A DNA stretch of 64,000 nt from Vibrio sp. LaRot3 (GCF_027587025.1 NZ_JAPPTI010000001.1:682001-746000); one strand, 5' to 3'; counted from the stretch's first letter, positions 35,688 through 46,269 are shown. Program-made: numbers and translations. The notes: a model not told the origin generated them from the letters alone.

Positions 35688-36233
35688 TTAGAACTTAAAA
35701 CGAGTAGTGAACATCACTTGATCGTCGTAGAAGTCGTTCAAACGCGCTTCAGCACCTAGAGAAAATAGCTCTGTTGCGTGGAAGCGAGCGTATGCTGAGC
35801 CAACCCAATCTTCGTTATTATCTAATGATACGTAACCTGCTTTGCCGCCAACTTCAAGTTGTGGGCCTAACCACTGGCGAACACCTACGTTCAGTTCCAT
35901 ACCTGATTCAGTGCCAGTTGTACCGTTATCACCGATGCGGAACAGTACTTCACCGGTTAGGTCTGCCCAGTTGTTGATAGGAGCGTGGAAGCCCACACCC
36001 GCAGCAGCATCGAAGTCACCAGAGAATTCAGAGTCGATACGGCCAATTGCGTGTGCATTTGGGTGGATCGATTTGTTCATGCCAGCACCGAAAGTACCTG
36101 GGCTAGCACCAATACGAGCCTCGATGTAATCGTAGCTAAAGTTGCTCATTACCGATGGGCTATTTGGGTCAGTTTGAGCCAAAGCTTGACCAGATACCAG
36201 CACTAGCGCTGCAGCTAAGATTGATTTACGCAT
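35688..36233 (-). CDS. Outer-membrane beta-barrel-like protein
   Basis: A 181-residue protein with signal peptide (SILAAALVLVSGQALA). The mature part alternates strand-like segments (YDYIEARIGA, AAAGVGFHAP, LTGEVLFRIG, MELNVGVRQWLG, EVGGKAGYVSL, SAYARFHATE, SLGAEARLNDF) and ends VMFTTRFKF with the terminal phenylalanine expected of barrel proteins. Probably an eight-stranded outer-membrane protein. Specific family not recognised. Confidence 0.75.
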   Translation of the reverse strand: MRKSILAAALVLVSGQALAQTDPNSPSVMSNFSYDYIEARIGASPGTFGAGMNKSIHPNAHAIGRIDSEFSGDFDAAAGVGFHAPINNWADLTGEVLFRIGDNGTTGTESGMELNVGVRQWLGPQLEVGGKAGYVSLDNNEDWVGSAYARFHATELFSLGAEARLNDFYDDQVMFTTRFKF

Positions 36234-36412
36234 AAGGAGATTAACCTATCTTTTATCTAATTTTATTCGGCGACATCTTGCCATTAAAGCAGCGGCTATC
36301 CTAAACGTTTTGATAACCTATTTGTCGGCACAATGTCATTGTTTTGTCGGAATAACTAAAATTAAGCAAACACCATGCCATATTGAGCTATGTAACTTCC
36401 TTATTTAATCGA

Positions 36413-36910
36413 TTATTCACCAAAGTTGATGCGATTCTCGGCCAACGCATTAAATACTTTTTCAGTATCAAGCACTGAAGCCCAGCGCATTAAGTCTGGT
36501 TCGTTGGCGATCATATATTGAGTCAATTGGTCTTTGACGATTTGGCGAATTTCATCGCCGTGCCATGGTTTGGCCAAATAAAAATCAAGGCTCGCGTGGT
36601 TAACCGCTTCAACGGTATCTTCTAAGCCTGCTTGGCCAGTCAATAGTAGCTTTCTTGCCGTTTTGGTTTCTTTATCTTCATTTAATTCAATAAGATAACT
36701 AATTCCAGTTTGCTCGGGCATAATGTGGTCACATAAGATAAGCGCCAAATGTGTGCCTTCCGATGCCGCCTCTTGAATGATCTCTTTTGCCTCAGAAACA
36801 GATTCAGCCGCTTCTAATAAGAAGTGCTCTTCAAAACAGTCGAGATCTTGAATGACGCTATCTAATACTTCTCGCTCGTCGTCGACACATAGTATGAGGT
36901 ATTTGTTCAT
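36413..36910 (-). CDS. Response regulator (receiver-type)
   Basis: A 165-residue protein made mainly of one receiver domain. It has acidic Asp10 and Asp11 (VDDE), phosphoacceptor Asp61 (LCDHIMP), a threonine in LLLTGQ and a lysine in LAKPWHGDE. After the receiver about 35 residues remain with no DNA-binding domain visible. It overlaps the kinase gene by four bases, so it is the likely phosphotransfer partner of that kinase. Confidence 0.85.
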   Translation of the reverse strand: MNKYLILCVDDEREVLDSVIQDLDCFEEHFLLEAAESVSEAKEIIQEAASEGTHLALILCDHIMPEQTGISYLIELNEDKETKTARKLLLTGQAGLEDTVEAVNHASLDFYLAKPWHGDEIRQIVKDQLTQYMIANEPDLMRWASVLDTEKVFNALAENRINFGE

Positions 36911-38859
36911 TGGTTGTTTTCCTCGCTGTTGTAGGGTGGGGTTTCAATCGGTAGCCAAACTGACATTTGAGTGAAGTGACCGAGTTCTGACTCCACTTCA
37001 ATAGTGCCACCATGTTGTTGAATGATCTGTTGGCATACTGACAAACCGATACCTAAGCCGAAATTTCCTTCCTTCTTGGTAGTGAAGTTAAGGGTAAATA
37101 CTTGTTCTATAAGCTCTTGTGATATGCCGCAACCATTATCTTTAAAGGCAATGACTGCCCAAGTTTGGCCTTGTTTGTTTGCCATGCTGGTGGTGACAGT
37201 AAGCAAGCCTTGCTCAGGGAAGGCATCGATGGCATTCGAAACCAAATTTGTCCAAACCTGTTGCAGCGCAATTGGCAAACATTTTATCTCGGGCAGGGGG
37301 GCGTAGCTCTTTTCTACTTGGTGACGTTTGAGTTTGTTTTCAAAAATCACCAAAGTATCTTCGATGCCTTCATGAATATCGACATAGTGATACTTTTCAT
37401 CATCAGGTCGAGCATAACCCTTTAAGCTTTTCACCATATCGGCAATGCGCTGAGCGCAAACATTGATAGAGCGCAGAGTTGATCCTGCTAGATGAAAGTT
37501 TTCGAGCTCGTTTAGCTCTGCCATTGCGGCATCGGTATTGGCTTTCGCCTTAGCTATCCATTGTTGGTCTTGCTCTAAACCTAAACGCACCATCTTTTTT
37601 GCGATACGACGATTGGCAACTTGGAGTTCGAGCTGTTTGGATTTTTGGCGTTCATCTGCGGTGGACTCAGGGCGTGATGCTAAGGCGCGAGTCAATATTT
37701 GGTTGCCTTGCTCAACCACATTGCGGCTGCTGTCTGCCACTAAGCGGTGAATATTGTCCGTTAAGGTTTCAGTGCCGCGCAGTATTGCCGCAATTGGGTT
37801 GTTAAGTTCGTGAGCCACCCCTGCGACCAATTGACCGAGCATGGCCATCTTTTCTCGTTCAATGAGCTGTTGATGTGCGGTTTCAAGTGATTCGAGGGTT
37901 TTTTGTAGCTCAAGCTTGGTGTTGATACTGCGTTGTAATCTTCGGTTGAAATGGCGTAACAATAAGTTGGTGAAAAGAGGAAGTAACGCCGTGTTGGAAT
38001 GCATCACTTTGGTGAATACTGCACGGTCAAGTTTAATGACTTCTGTATCTGTCAAAGTTATGGCGGTGGAGAAGGATAGCTCGCCGGTTACAAACGACAT
38101 TCCGCCAACTAAATTACCTTTACTGTGGCGAACAACTTCACGCTGCATCCCAAGGTCGTCTTTTTTGTATAGCGCGACTTCACCGCTGGTAATGAACCAA
38201 AGAAAGCGGTTTTCTTCACCTTCAACGGTCAGTAAATGGTCGCTCGAATAACGTCTGACTGCTCGCGTGTCATCTTCGTTAGAGAAGAAATTTAATAGAC
38301 TGTCGATCACTTGCTCCGCTAGTTGAGCATCTGACATGCGGTGATGTTCTGAGATAAAGCCCTCTTGGTAGGACTGCATCTTCAAATCAATATGGCTACG
38401 CAGCAATCTTTGTTGGTCAAGCACTTGGCTATAGTGAAGCAGGTTTTCTTTATCGTGTTCGATGACAAAGGTCGTCAGCTCTTTCTTGACGGTTTTGAAT
38501 ACTAAGTTGTCTTGTAAAGGTTTAGTGAGACAGTGATCGAGCCGCCCTTCATTGACCGCAGCAAGAATAGCTTGAATATCTTGGCCACAACTGATGAGAA
38601 TCTTACGCGCGGTCTGAGTAAGAGGTGATTTGTCGAGTTGAATCAGTAAATCTGCGCCATCAAAACTTTCATGATGGCTGGCGATAACCAAAGCGACAGG
38701 CTGGCTATTATCGAGACAGTATTGCAGCGCAGCATGAGCATCTTCCATGGTGTCGGCGCTGTGAATATCAAAGCGTGATGAAAAGGAGCTGAGCTCTTGG
38801 CGTAGCTGTTCTACGCTTACAGGGTTATTGTCTACACATAGTACGGCATATTGGTTCAC
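36907..38859 (-). CDS. Hybrid sensor kinase: degenerate receiver, cNMP-binding domain, histidine kinase
   Basis: A 650-residue soluble kinase. Residues 1-125 are a receiver-like domain whose phosphoacceptor position is Ser61 instead of Asp (VIASHHESF). Residues about 180-300 resemble a cyclic-nucleotide-binding domain (ENRFLWFITSGEVALYKKDD, GNLVGGMSF). A coiled linker leads to the HisKA domain with His350 (VAGVAHELNNP) and an ATPase domain with VWTNLVSNAIDAF, DNGCGIS and GLGIGLSVCQQI. No membrane segment is visible. The gene lies first, with the receiver protein overlapping its end. Confidence 0.88.
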   Translation of the reverse strand: MNQYAVLCVDNNPVSVEQLRQELSSFSSRFDIHSADTMEDAHAALQYCLDNSQPVALVIASHHESFDGADLLIQLDKSPLTQTARKILISCGQDIQAILAAVNEGRLDHCLTKPLQDNLVFKTVKKELTTFVIEHDKENLLHYSQVLDQQRLLRSHIDLKMQSYQEGFISEHHRMSDAQLAEQVIDSLLNFFSNEDDTRAVRRYSSDHLLTVEGEENRFLWFITSGEVALYKKDDLGMQREVVRHSKGNLVGGMSFVTGELSFSTAITLTDTEVIKLDRAVFTKVMHSNTALLPLFTNLLLRHFNRRLQRSINTKLELQKTLESLETAHQQLIEREKMAMLGQLVAGVAHELNNPIAAILRGTETLTDNIHRLVADSSRNVVEQGNQILTRALASRPESTADERQKSKQLELQVANRRIAKKMVRLGLEQDQQWIAKAKANTDAAMAELNELENFHLAGSTLRSINVCAQRIADMVKSLKGYARPDDEKYHYVDIHEGIEDTLVIFENKLKRHQVEKSYAPLPEIKCLPIALQQVWTNLVSNAIDAFPEQGLLTVTTSMANKQGQTWAVIAFKDNGCGISQELIEQVFTLNFTTKKEGNFGLGIGLSVCQQIIQQHGGTIEVESELGHFTQMSVWLPIETPPYNSEENNQ

Positions 38860-39043
38860 TTAACTGAAACTCCAAACAGATAAGATGCTTATATAGACAC
38901 GGTAGCAAGTTTGTCGCAAATATGCTGAGAGCTAGTTAATAGAAATATCGCCTGGCACTTTATTTGACCAATACTCTGATTTAACTCAAGGTTTTTTCGT
39001 GTAGACTGTAAGTTGATATTTAATAAAACATAGACAATAAATC

Positions 39044-40303
39044 ATGCAACAACTTAAAAAATATGGCGCTATTGGCGGCGCAATTTCATTGGCGCTGTGT
39101 TGGCCTTTAGCGGTTGGTCAGATTGGCTACAACGTAATTAACGACGGTATGGCTCAGCTTAATAGTGATGCCGTTGAGGCTGAAATCGTGAGCTACGATC
39201 GTGGTTACCTAAGTTCAACCGTAGTGACTCGATATGTGGTTAAAGATGAGTTCACCGCAGAAATGTTTGCAGCTGACAATATTCCTACCGAAATCCTAGT
39301 CACCAGCGAAGTAAAACATGGCTTACTGAGCTTAAGTGCGGACTCATCTTCAGAGGCATGGCCTGAGCTGACACTACACACGGATACTCAGCTTAACGGT
39401 AACACCGATTTTGCTTTCAAACTGGATAGCTGGGCAGCGGAGTTGTCGGCTGAGCCTGCGGGCATGTTCTCGTTCGCACCTTCGACACTGACAGGTCATG
39501 TAACGGTATTGGGTGAAGTTGATTTTGAGCTTAACATTCCATCGATTCAGGGCGATTCCGCTACTTCTGAAAAGTGGATGATTACCGGCTTAACAGCGAA
39601 AGGTAACGGTAAGAAGCAGAAGGGCTTCTGGATTGGTGATCAGTCTGTGCTGATTGAAAACATGAACATTGTGACGCCGGAAAATGGCAAAGAGTTTGAA
39701 ATAAATCAAGGCCAATACCTCTACTCGGCGCAATACGATGAGCAGAATCAACGTGTAGATAGCAACCATGCCATCAGTGCAAATGACGTGATCATGGGTA
39801 CCGATAAAATGGATAAATTTTCGGCTGATATGACCTTTGGTCAGCTTGATGCGACGGGTTTTGAAAAGTTGATGCTTGCGTATGAAAACGCACCTGTAGG
39901 TACTGTTGAAGGTGAACGTCAGTTTATGGATGCCCTCGATTCAATGATGAATCGTGGTTTTTACGTTGAGCTGAACAAATTAACCATGCAGATGGGTGAG
40001 GGGACTTTCTCTTCGAATTGGAAGATTGAGCTGCCAGAGTTTGAAAATGGTTACTCGATGAACCCAATGATCGTACTACCTAAGCTTACTGGTCATGTAG
40101 ACACGTTTGTTTCTGATCAATTCGTTGCGGACAACCCAAGTTTTGGGCAAGCGGTTGATGAAGGTGTTGTGATGGAATTTGTCTCGCAAGTCGGTAAAGG
40201 CTATCAGCTAAAAGCAGAGCTTAAAGATGGTCAACTACAATTTGAAAGCGGCCAAAAAATTGCTTTGCAAGACATGATATTACCTTTGATGCTTGGTCTA
40301 TAA
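39044..40303 (+). CDS. DUF945 (YdgA-like) family protein
   Basis: A 419-residue protein with an N-terminal hydrophobic anchor (YGAIGGAISLALCWPLAVGQ) followed by a long strand-rich periplasmic region. The start (VINDGMAQLNSDAVEAEIVSYDRGYLSSTVVTRY) is typical of DUF945/YdgA, including the S-Y-x-R-G-Y-L-S-S element. The family's function is not established. Monocistronic with a terminator behind. Confidence 0.8.
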   Translation: MQQLKKYGAIGGAISLALCWPLAVGQIGYNVINDGMAQLNSDAVEAEIVSYDRGYLSSTVVTRYVVKDEFTAEMFAADNIPTEILVTSEVKHGLLSLSADSSSEAWPELTLHTDTQLNGNTDFAFKLDSWAAELSAEPAGMFSFAPSTLTGHVTVLGEVDFELNIPSIQGDSATSEKWMITGLTAKGNGKKQKGFWIGDQSVLIENMNIVTPENGKEFEINQGQYLYSAQYDEQNQRVDSNHAISANDVIMGTDKMDKFSADMTFGQLDATGFEKLMLAYENAPVGTVEGERQFMDALDSMMNRGFYVELNKLTMQMGEGTFSSNWKIELPEFENGYSMNPMIVLPKLTGHVDTFVSDQFVADNPSFGQAVDEGVVMEFVSQVGKGYQLKAELKDGQLQFESGQKIALQDMILPLMLGL

Positions 40304-40337
40304 GCTGAAAAGTTATTAATAAAAAGCATTAGCGAAC

Positions 40338-40363
40338 CAAAAGAGGTCTTAAGACCTCTTTTG
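40338..40363. terminator. Palindromic terminator
   Basis: A perfect 26-base palindrome (CAAAAGAGGTCTT and its complement), followed by TTGTTGTTTTT, between the DUF945 gene and serC. Confidence 0.8.
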
Positions 40364-40432
40364 TTGTTTTTAACTCTTGAAAAAAGTGGTATTAATGGAA
40401 GCTTATATAAAGTACCAGCAAGGAAAGAAACT

Positions 40433-41515
40433 GTGAGTGACGTTTTTAACTTTAGTGCCGGCCCCGCGGCTTTACCGAAAGCGGTAATGGAGCAAGCCCA
40501 GTCGGAATTCATTAACTGGAACAACTTGGGTACGTCTGTAATGGAAATCAGCCATCGCAGTAAAGAGTTTATCCAAGTGGCCGAGCAAGCTGAGCAAGAC
40601 TTACGTGATTTGCTCAATATTCCAGATAACTACAAAGTTCTATTTTGCCAAGGTGGTGCGCGAGCGCAGTTTGCAGCGGTGCCTTTAAACCTTCTTGGTG
40701 ACAAAAAGAAAGCGACCTACGTTGATGCAGGTTACTGGGCAGAAAGCGCCATCGATGAAGCGCAAAAATATTGTGAAGTGGATGTTTTCGATGCGAAAAC
40801 AACCATTGATGGCAAAGTTGCAGTAAAACCAACTAGCGAGTGGAAAGCCGCCGCTGATTCTGCGTATGTTCACTTTTGCCCGAATGAAACCATTGATGGT
40901 GTAGAAATTTCTGAACTGCCTGAAACCGATTTGCCGATCGTTGCAGATATGTCCTCCAATATTCTTTCTCGTCAAATTGATGTCAGCAAGTACGGCGTGA
41001 TTTACGCAGGTGCGCAAAAGAATATTGGCCCTGCGGGTCTTTGCATCGCTATCGTTCGTGACGATCTGTTAGATCTTGCGAGCCAAGTTGTACCAAGCTT
41101 TATTAACTACAAAGTCTTGGCAGAAAAAGACTCGATGTTTAACACGCCACCAACGTTTGCTTGGTATCTCTCTGGCTTAGTGTTCAAATGGCTAAAAGCG
41201 CAGGGCGGTGTCGCGGCAATGGAGCAAATCAACCGTGAAAAAGCGGCATTGATTTACAACTACGTAGATGGTTCAGACTTCTACCGCAACAATGTACACC
41301 CTCAAAACCGTTCACGTATGAACGTGCCATTCCAATTGGCGAAACCTGAGCTAGATGGTCTGTTCTTGGAACAAGCTGCAGAACGTGGTTTAGTATCATT
41401 AAAAGGTCACCGCGCTGTAGGTGGTATGCGTGCATCAATCTACAATGCCGTGCCATTAGAAGGTGTACAAGCCTTGGTTGAGTTTATGCGTGAGTTTGAA
41501 GAGAAAAACGCTTAA
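40433..41515 (+). CDS. serC: Phosphoserine aminotransferase
   Basis: A 360-residue PLP enzyme with the SerC start [20 protein letters not shown] and the PLP lysine Lys196 in [12 protein letters not shown]. Reaction: 3-phosphohydroxypyruvate to phosphoserine in serine synthesis, and the analogous step in pyridoxal phosphate synthesis. The start is GTG with AAGGA seven bases upstream, giving the normal family length; the frame is open 24 codons upstream. Single gene here. Confidence 0.95.
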   Translation: MSDVFNFSAGPAALPKAVMEQAQSEFINWNNLGTSVMEISHRSKEFIQVAEQAEQDLRDLLNIPDNYKVLFCQGGARAQFAAVPLNLLGDKKKATYVDAGYWAESAIDEAQKYCEVDVFDAKTTIDGKVAVKPTSEWKAAADSAYVHFCPNETIDGVEISELPETDLPIVADMSSNILSRQIDVSKYGVIYAGAQKNIGPAGLCIAIVRDDLLDLASQVVPSFINYKVLAEKDSMFNTPPTFAWYLSGLVFKWLKAQGGVAAMEQINREKAALIYNYVDGSDFYRNNVHPQNRSRMNVPFQLAKPELDGLFLEQAAERGLVSLKGHRAVGGMRASIYNAVPLEGVQALVEFMREFEEKNA

Positions 41516-41560
41516 GTTCAATCGGATATCGTTGCACTACGCAATGAGTTGATAGAAATG

Positions 41561-41590
41561 AAAGAGGCTGACCATATGGTCAGCCTCTTT
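41561..41590. terminator. Bidirectional terminator
   Basis: A perfect 30-base palindrome (AAAGAGGCTGACCAT and its complement) between converging serC and ygiQ. Confidence 0.85.
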
Positions 41591-41606
41591 AGTATTCGCT
41601 GAATTA

Positions 41607-43997
41607 TTAGCGTTGTCTCTGTTTGCGTTTACCTTGCGCGTTACCGGTATTATTTCCGGTTGTTCCACGGCGATTACTAGTGCTTCCGCCGTTTTTGCCT
41701 TGGTAACCGCTCTGGTTGTTATTTTGGTTTTGTGACCCGCCTTGTGGATTACCTTTACCACGATTTTGGCCACCAGAGTTAGGTTTGCCGCCATTGCGGT
41801 TGTTAGGGTTACCTTGGCCGTTACCACCTTTAGGCGAATTGCGTTGGCCGTTGTTCTCGCCTCGCTTACCGTTCATTTTGCTAAAGCCCGGTTGGTTTTT
41901 AGTATGCTTAGTGGCAAAGCGTTGTGAACCGTGGCGGCCAGACTTACGGCGTTGTGCTGGCGTTAGCACATCGGAGTCTTCCGCAGGAATTAAACAGCCC
42001 GGCTTATCACCAATTAAGTGCTTCTTACCCATGTTAATCAGCGCTTCACGAATCATCGGCCAGTTGGCTGGATCGTGGTAACGCAATAGCGCCTTGTGCA
42101 GACGACGTTGACGATCACCTTTTGCCACTGGCACTTCTTCACGCTTTTTGTATTTAACGCGCTTAAGTGGGTTCGTCTCTGAGTAATACATAGAGGTTGC
42201 ATTACACATTGGCGATGGATAGAAGTTTTGAACTTGGTCAGTTTCAAAGTTGTTCTTTTTCAGCCATAGCGCTAGGTTAACCATGTCTTCATCTTCAGTG
42301 CCCGGGTGCGCAGAGATAAAGTAAGGGATCAGGTATTGCTTTTTACCTGCTTCTTGGCTGTATTTCTCAAACATTTCCTTGAAGCGATCATAAGTACCCA
42401 TGCCCGGCTTCATCATTAGATCGAGAGGGCCTTTTTCAGTATGCTCTGGCGCAATCTTCAAATAGCCGCCCACGTGGTGAGTTACCAGCTCTTTGACATA
42501 TTCAGGCGACTCAATCGCTAAGTCGTAACGCACACCTGAGGCGATCATTACTTTTTTAACACCTTTTACTTTACGCGCTTCACGGTAAAGGTCGATGGTG
42601 TGTTTGTGATCGGTATTGAGCTTATTACAGATGCCCGGGAACACACAAGAAGGGCGACGACAGTTCGCTTCTGCTTTAGGGTCGCTACAACCTAGGCGAT
42701 ACATGTTTGCCGTAGGGCCGCCAAGGTCGGAAATTGTGCCAGTAAAGCCCGGCACTTTATCGCGGATTTCTTCAAGTTCGTTAATGATCGATTCTTGAGA
42801 ACGGTTTTGAATGATTCGACCTTCGTGCTCGGTAATTGAGCAGAATGAACAACCACCAAAACAGCCACGCATGATGTTCACTGAGGTTTTGATCATGTCG
42901 TAAGCAGGGATTTTCGCTTTACCGTAGCTTGGGTGAGGAACACGGGCATAGGTTAAGCCAAATACGTAGTCCATCTCTTCTGTTGAAAGAGGAATAGGCG
43001 CTTGGTTTACCCAAAGTTCGCGATCGCCATGACGTTGAATCAATGCACGACCAGAATATGGGTTGGTTTCAAGGTGCATGATGCGACTAGCGTGAGCGTA
43101 CAAAATACGGTCATTGTTCAGCTTTTCAAATGGCGGTAATCGAACCGCTGTGGTTGCTGCATCGTGACGAGAAGGGCGAATCGTAATTGGCTTCGCTTCT
43201 GGTTCTTCTGTTTTTGCTTTGGTATCGCACTGCTCTTCAACCGCATACGGGTTTGGCGGAATAAAAGCTTCTTTACGTGGCTTTTCAATACGCGAAGAGT
43301 CTACGATGGTGTAGCCTTCTGGCTCACAAGGTAGGTTTACTGCTGTACCGCGAATGTTGGTTAAGGTCGAGATTTCTTCACCGTCAGCTAGGCGGTGAGC
43401 CACTTCAACGAGTGCGCGCTCGGCATTACCAAATAGTAAGATGTCTGCTTTGGCATCGAATAGGACTGAGCGGCGAACTTTGTCCGACCAGTAATCATAG
43501 TGCGCGAGACGGCGAAGACTAGCTTCAATACCACCCAAAACGATTGGTACGCCTTTGTAGGCTTCACGACAACGCTGTGAATAGACTAATGTTGCGCGAT
43601 CTGGGCGTTTGCCACCTTCGTTATTTGGTGTGTAGGCATCGTCATGGCGTAACTTTCTGTCCGCAGTGTAGCGGTTGATCATTGAGTCCATGTTGCCTGC
43701 GGTAATACCAAAAAACAGGTTTGGTTTACCTAATGCCATAAAGGCATCTTTATTGTTCCACTCTGGCTGAGCAATAATGCCGACGCGAAAGCCTTGCGCT
43801 TCAAGCAAGCGACCAATAATGGCCATGCCAAAGCTTGGGTGATCGACATACGCATCACCGGTGACGATGATGATGTCGCAGCTATCCCATCCGAGGGCAT
43901 CCATCTCTTTACGGCTGGTCGGTAAAAATGGTGCAGTGCCAAAGCACTCCGCCCAATATTTCTTATGCTCGTGAATTGGCGTGATATTGTTGTACAT
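41607..43997 (-). CDS. ygiQ: YgiQ family radical SAM protein
   Basis: A 796-residue protein of the YgiQ family. The N-terminal domain (about 1-300) has [19 protein letters not shown]. The radical SAM core has the iron-sulfur cysteines Cys379, Cys383 and Cys386 ([13 protein letters not shown]). A further section includes [16 protein letters not shown]. The last 90 residues are a low-complexity Gly/Asn/Gln/Lys/Arg-rich tail. Family reaction is not established. Usual YgiQ length is about 720-740, so the tail is an extension. Confidence 0.9.
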   Translation of the reverse strand: MYNNITPIHEHKKYWAECFGTAPFLPTSRKEMDALGWDSCDIIIVTGDAYVDHPSFGMAIIGRLLEAQGFRVGIIAQPEWNNKDAFMALGKPNLFFGITAGNMDSMINRYTADRKLRHDDAYTPNNEGGKRPDRATLVYSQRCREAYKGVPIVLGGIEASLRRLAHYDYWSDKVRRSVLFDAKADILLFGNAERALVEVAHRLADGEEISTLTNIRGTAVNLPCEPEGYTIVDSSRIEKPRKEAFIPPNPYAVEEQCDTKAKTEEPEAKPITIRPSRHDAATTAVRLPPFEKLNNDRILYAHASRIMHLETNPYSGRALIQRHGDRELWVNQAPIPLSTEEMDYVFGLTYARVPHPSYGKAKIPAYDMIKTSVNIMRGCFGGCSFCSITEHEGRIIQNRSQESIINELEEIRDKVPGFTGTISDLGGPTANMYRLGCSDPKAEANCRRPSCVFPGICNKLNTDHKHTIDLYREARKVKGVKKVMIASGVRYDLAIESPEYVKELVTHHVGGYLKIAPEHTEKGPLDLMMKPGMGTYDRFKEMFEKYSQEAGKKQYLIPYFISAHPGTEDEDMVNLALWLKKNNFETDQVQNFYPSPMCNATSMYYSETNPLKRVKYKKREEVPVAKGDRQRRLHKALLRYHDPANWPMIREALINMGKKHLIGDKPGCLIPAEDSDVLTPAQRRKSGRHGSQRFATKHTKNQPGFSKMNGKRGENNGQRNSPKGGNGQGNPNNRNGGKPNSGGQNRGKGNPQGGSQNQNNNQSGYQGKNGGSTSNRRGTTGNNTGNAQGKRKQRQR

Positions 43998-44185
43998 ATA
44001 TTGCTCTTAATTCCAGTGAGCGCGAATTATAGCGACTTGTGATACGAGTATCTATAGCCGTTTGGTAACGAATTTTGCGCTTGTTTACCTTCTAAACTGT
44101 GTACCAGAAGCTCATTGTCATATAGCGAAAAATCGCAGGTTTGTTAGAATCCGCACCTATTATTATTTTAGTGAGTAATTCACAC

Positions 44186-44857
44186 ATGGTTCAGCAATTG
44201 TTAGCAATGTTTGCACCCATGCTTTTAGGTGCGCAGTTAGTTTTAACCCTAGTGTTAGTCAAAGGGGATATTTGTCCGGGACAAAGAGGACGCATACATA
44301 AACTATTACCTGTACTTGCTATTTTGTGGTTAGCAGTAGCATCGTTGAAAATTCAAGCAATCATGGTTGTGTTCGCGTTGGGTTATTTCTATACCCAAGT
44401 TCAAACCAAAAAGACTCGTGATTCAGGCCCGTTGTGGGTGATGTATTTGGCTAACGGTCTTGCTCTTGCTTATGTCGGCATAATGATTGGTGAGGCGGCT
44501 TCTTGGTCTGCGGGCATGGCGATATTTATCGAGGTTTTACTATTAGGTGCGTCGTTTGCACATGTGTTGCTGACGGTTGCTCGTACTCGCCTGCAAGCTT
44601 TCCATAAAATCCTACCTGCTGCGGGTGTTGTATCAGCCATGCTGATGAGTTTGACGGTTCTGTTCAAAGCATATGGTTTAAGCGAAGAACAACTGAGCCA
44701 ACTTACTCAGCCGATTTTGTTTGGATTGGCACTATTGATTAGTGGTGTTGTTGTTTGGTGCTGGCACATCTTTACGCAAAAAACGGTGGCGAAAGCCCAA
44801 CTGATCGTGAGCTTGGTTATGCTGCTCGCGTCGGGTTTCATTACGCAAGTGCTGTAA
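44186..44857 (+). CDS. Multi-pass membrane protein of unknown function
   Basis: A 223-residue protein with seven or eight hydrophobic segments, among them LLAMFAPMLLGAQLVLTLVLV, LPVLAILWLAVASL, FIEVLLLGASFAHVLLTVA and QPILFGLALLISGVVVWCW. No charged catalytic motif or family signature was recognised. I start at the ATG at 44186; the frame continues 15 codons upstream. Monocistronic. Confidence 0.7.
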   Translation: MVQQLLAMFAPMLLGAQLVLTLVLVKGDICPGQRGRIHKLLPVLAILWLAVASLKIQAIMVVFALGYFYTQVQTKKTRDSGPLWVMYLANGLALAYVGIMIGEAASWSAGMAIFIEVLLLGASFAHVLLTVARTRLQAFHKILPAAGVVSAMLMSLTVLFKAYGLSEEQLSQLTQPILFGLALLISGVVVWCWHIFTQKTVAKAQLIVSLVMLLASGFITQVL

Positions 44858-44934
44858 AATTTAGATCCGCTTCACTTCAATTTTGGCAAATTAGGTCTAG
44901 GCTAAAGATAAGTCGGTAGAGTAGGAGTGGAGCT

Positions 44935-45135
44935 ATGGATCTGAGCAATGTCCGAAGCCTAGATAGCATTATTCTTTTAGGTATCGTTAACGAAAAACTA
45001 CGACTAGAATGCGATAGCTTTGATGAGCTAGTTAGCATGTATGAGATGGATGTTGAGAATGTAGTGGGTAAACTGGACGTACTCGGTTATCAATATGACC
45101 CGCTCACCAATCAATTTAAATCATACGAACGATGA
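44935..45135 (+). CDS. DUF4250 family protein
   Basis: A 66-residue protein matching DUF4250: SIILLGIVNEKLRLECDSFDELVSMYEMD ending in KLDVLGYQYDPLTNQF. Family function unknown; these are small soluble helical proteins common in Vibrio and Firmicutes. A GGAG ribosome site and a following terminator support it as a real gene. Confidence 0.8.
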   Translation: MDLSNVRSLDSIILLGIVNEKLRLECDSFDELVSMYEMDVENVVGKLDVLGYQYDPLTNQFKSYER

Positions 45136-45140
45136 AAGAG

Positions 45141-45165
45141 AAAAGGCGCTTTAAGCGCCTTTTTT
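45141..45165. terminator. Rho-independent terminator
   Basis: Arms AAAAGGCGCT and AGCGCCTTTT with a three-base loop and T-run; serves the DUF4250 gene and probably metR in the other direction. Confidence 0.88.
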
Positions 45166-45190
45166 GTTGGTTTCGTTTTTCAAATTACTC

Positions 45191-46102
45191 TTAGGCGAGC
45201 TTTATGCCTTCTAAATGGGCTTTACACTGTTGTTTAGCGGTAGAAAAGAATGCCTGAAGGTAGCGTTTATCCTTTTCTGAATTGCGCGTTGCGGCAAACA
45301 GCCTGCGTTGTAAGCCATCCCCGAGCGGAATGCTGGTTATTAACCCTTGGCGAGAAAACTCGCTGATTGCCCAGTTTGGTAATGCGGCGACGCCTAACCC
45401 AGCGGATACCATTTGTACCAACATTAATGTGTTATCGCATTGCTTCCATTTCGCAGGTTCTACCCCGGCAGGTTGTAGAAAGTGTTTCACCACATCCAAA
45501 CGTTGTTTTTGCACGGGGTAAGAAATCATTGTTTGATCGGCTAAATGTTCAGGTGATACCTGTTTCAGCTCAGCCAACGGGTGATTGATTGAGGTTATAA
45601 GGCGCATTTCAAAATCAAACAACGGCTCATAATGAACTTCCGATCTTGGTTGAATGTCGGATGTGATCACCAAATCCAGTTCGCCATTGAGTAGAGCAGG
45701 TAAAGGCTCAAAGCCAAAGCCTGATGAGAAATCTAAAGTGACGCTTGGCCATGTCACCTGATATTCCTTGAGTGCGGGCATGAGCCATTGGAAGCAAGAG
45801 TGGCATTCAATCGCCATATGTAATCGGCCATTCACATCTTCTTTTAAACTTGCCAGTTCATTTTCCGCTCTCGCCAAACGAGGTAACACATCGTCAGCAA
45901 GGCGCAGTAGAATTTCACCCTCAGAGGTGAATTTTACCGGTCGTGTTTTACGTAAAAATAGCTGACCACCGATACGTGCTTCTAAATCTTTAATTTGATG
46001 AGACAGAGCTGATTGGGTGAGATGCAGCGCGGTTGCGGTTGCGGTTAATGAGCCCGTTTCGCGCAAAGAGATGAGTGTTCTTAGATGCTTGAGTTCTATC
46101 AT
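45191..46102 (-). CDS. metR: LysR-type regulator MetR
   Basis: A 303-residue LysR-family regulator. The winged HTH is at residues 1-60 (IELKHLRTLISLRETGSLTATATALHLTQSALSHQIKDLEARIG), followed by the effector domain. Divergence from metE, with the intergenic region holding both MetJ- and MetR-like sites, identifies it as MetR, which activates metE with homocysteine as co-effector. I use the ATG at 46102 with AAGGGA upstream. The preceding TTG codon in frame is less likely. Confidence 0.92.
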   Translation of the reverse strand: MIELKHLRTLISLRETGSLTATATALHLTQSALSHQIKDLEARIGGQLFLRKTRPVKFTSEGEILLRLADDVLPRLARAENELASLKEDVNGRLHMAIECHSCFQWLMPALKEYQVTWPSVTLDFSSGFGFEPLPALLNGELDLVITSDIQPRSEVHYEPLFDFEMRLITSINHPLAELKQVSPEHLADQTMISYPVQKQRLDVVKHFLQPAGVEPAKWKQCDNTLMLVQMVSAGLGVAALPNWAISEFSRQGLITSIPLGDGLQRRLFAATRNSEKDKRYLQAFFSTAKQQCKAHLEGIKLA

Positions 46103-46168
46103 CAATCCCTTTAATCCAGTATTTCATTCCATGAATATTTCTAACTTACCTTTGTCATTAAGAAAAGT

Positions 46169-46192
46169 AAACATCTAGACGTCCATAAGTCT
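46169..46192. promoter_or_regulatory. Tandem MetJ boxes
   Basis: Three adjacent eight-base units AAACATCT, AGACGTCC and ATAAGTCT match the MetJ box AGACGTCT at 6, 7 and 6 positions. MetJ binds such tandem boxes to repress methionine genes with S-adenosylmethionine. The site sits in the metR-metE divergent region. Confidence 0.7.
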
Positions 46193-46256
46193 ATTTTATT
46201 TTTCTCAAGGTTAAGAATGGTGACTATGAATTTTTCTAATAAACAAGTTGAATAAT

Positions 46257-46269
46257 TGGACATTGTTCA
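46257..46269. promoter_or_regulatory. Candidate MetR site
   Basis: TGGA-CATTG-TTCA matches the MetR pattern TGAA-N5-TTCA at seven of eight fixed positions, in the metE upstream region. Confidence 0.5.

Noticed and set aside
41716..42081. 121-residue rightward frame opposite the YgiQ tail
   Set aside because: Its Pro/Leu-rich sequence is the mirror of the Gly/Asn/Arg-rich tail codons of ygiQ; no start signals.
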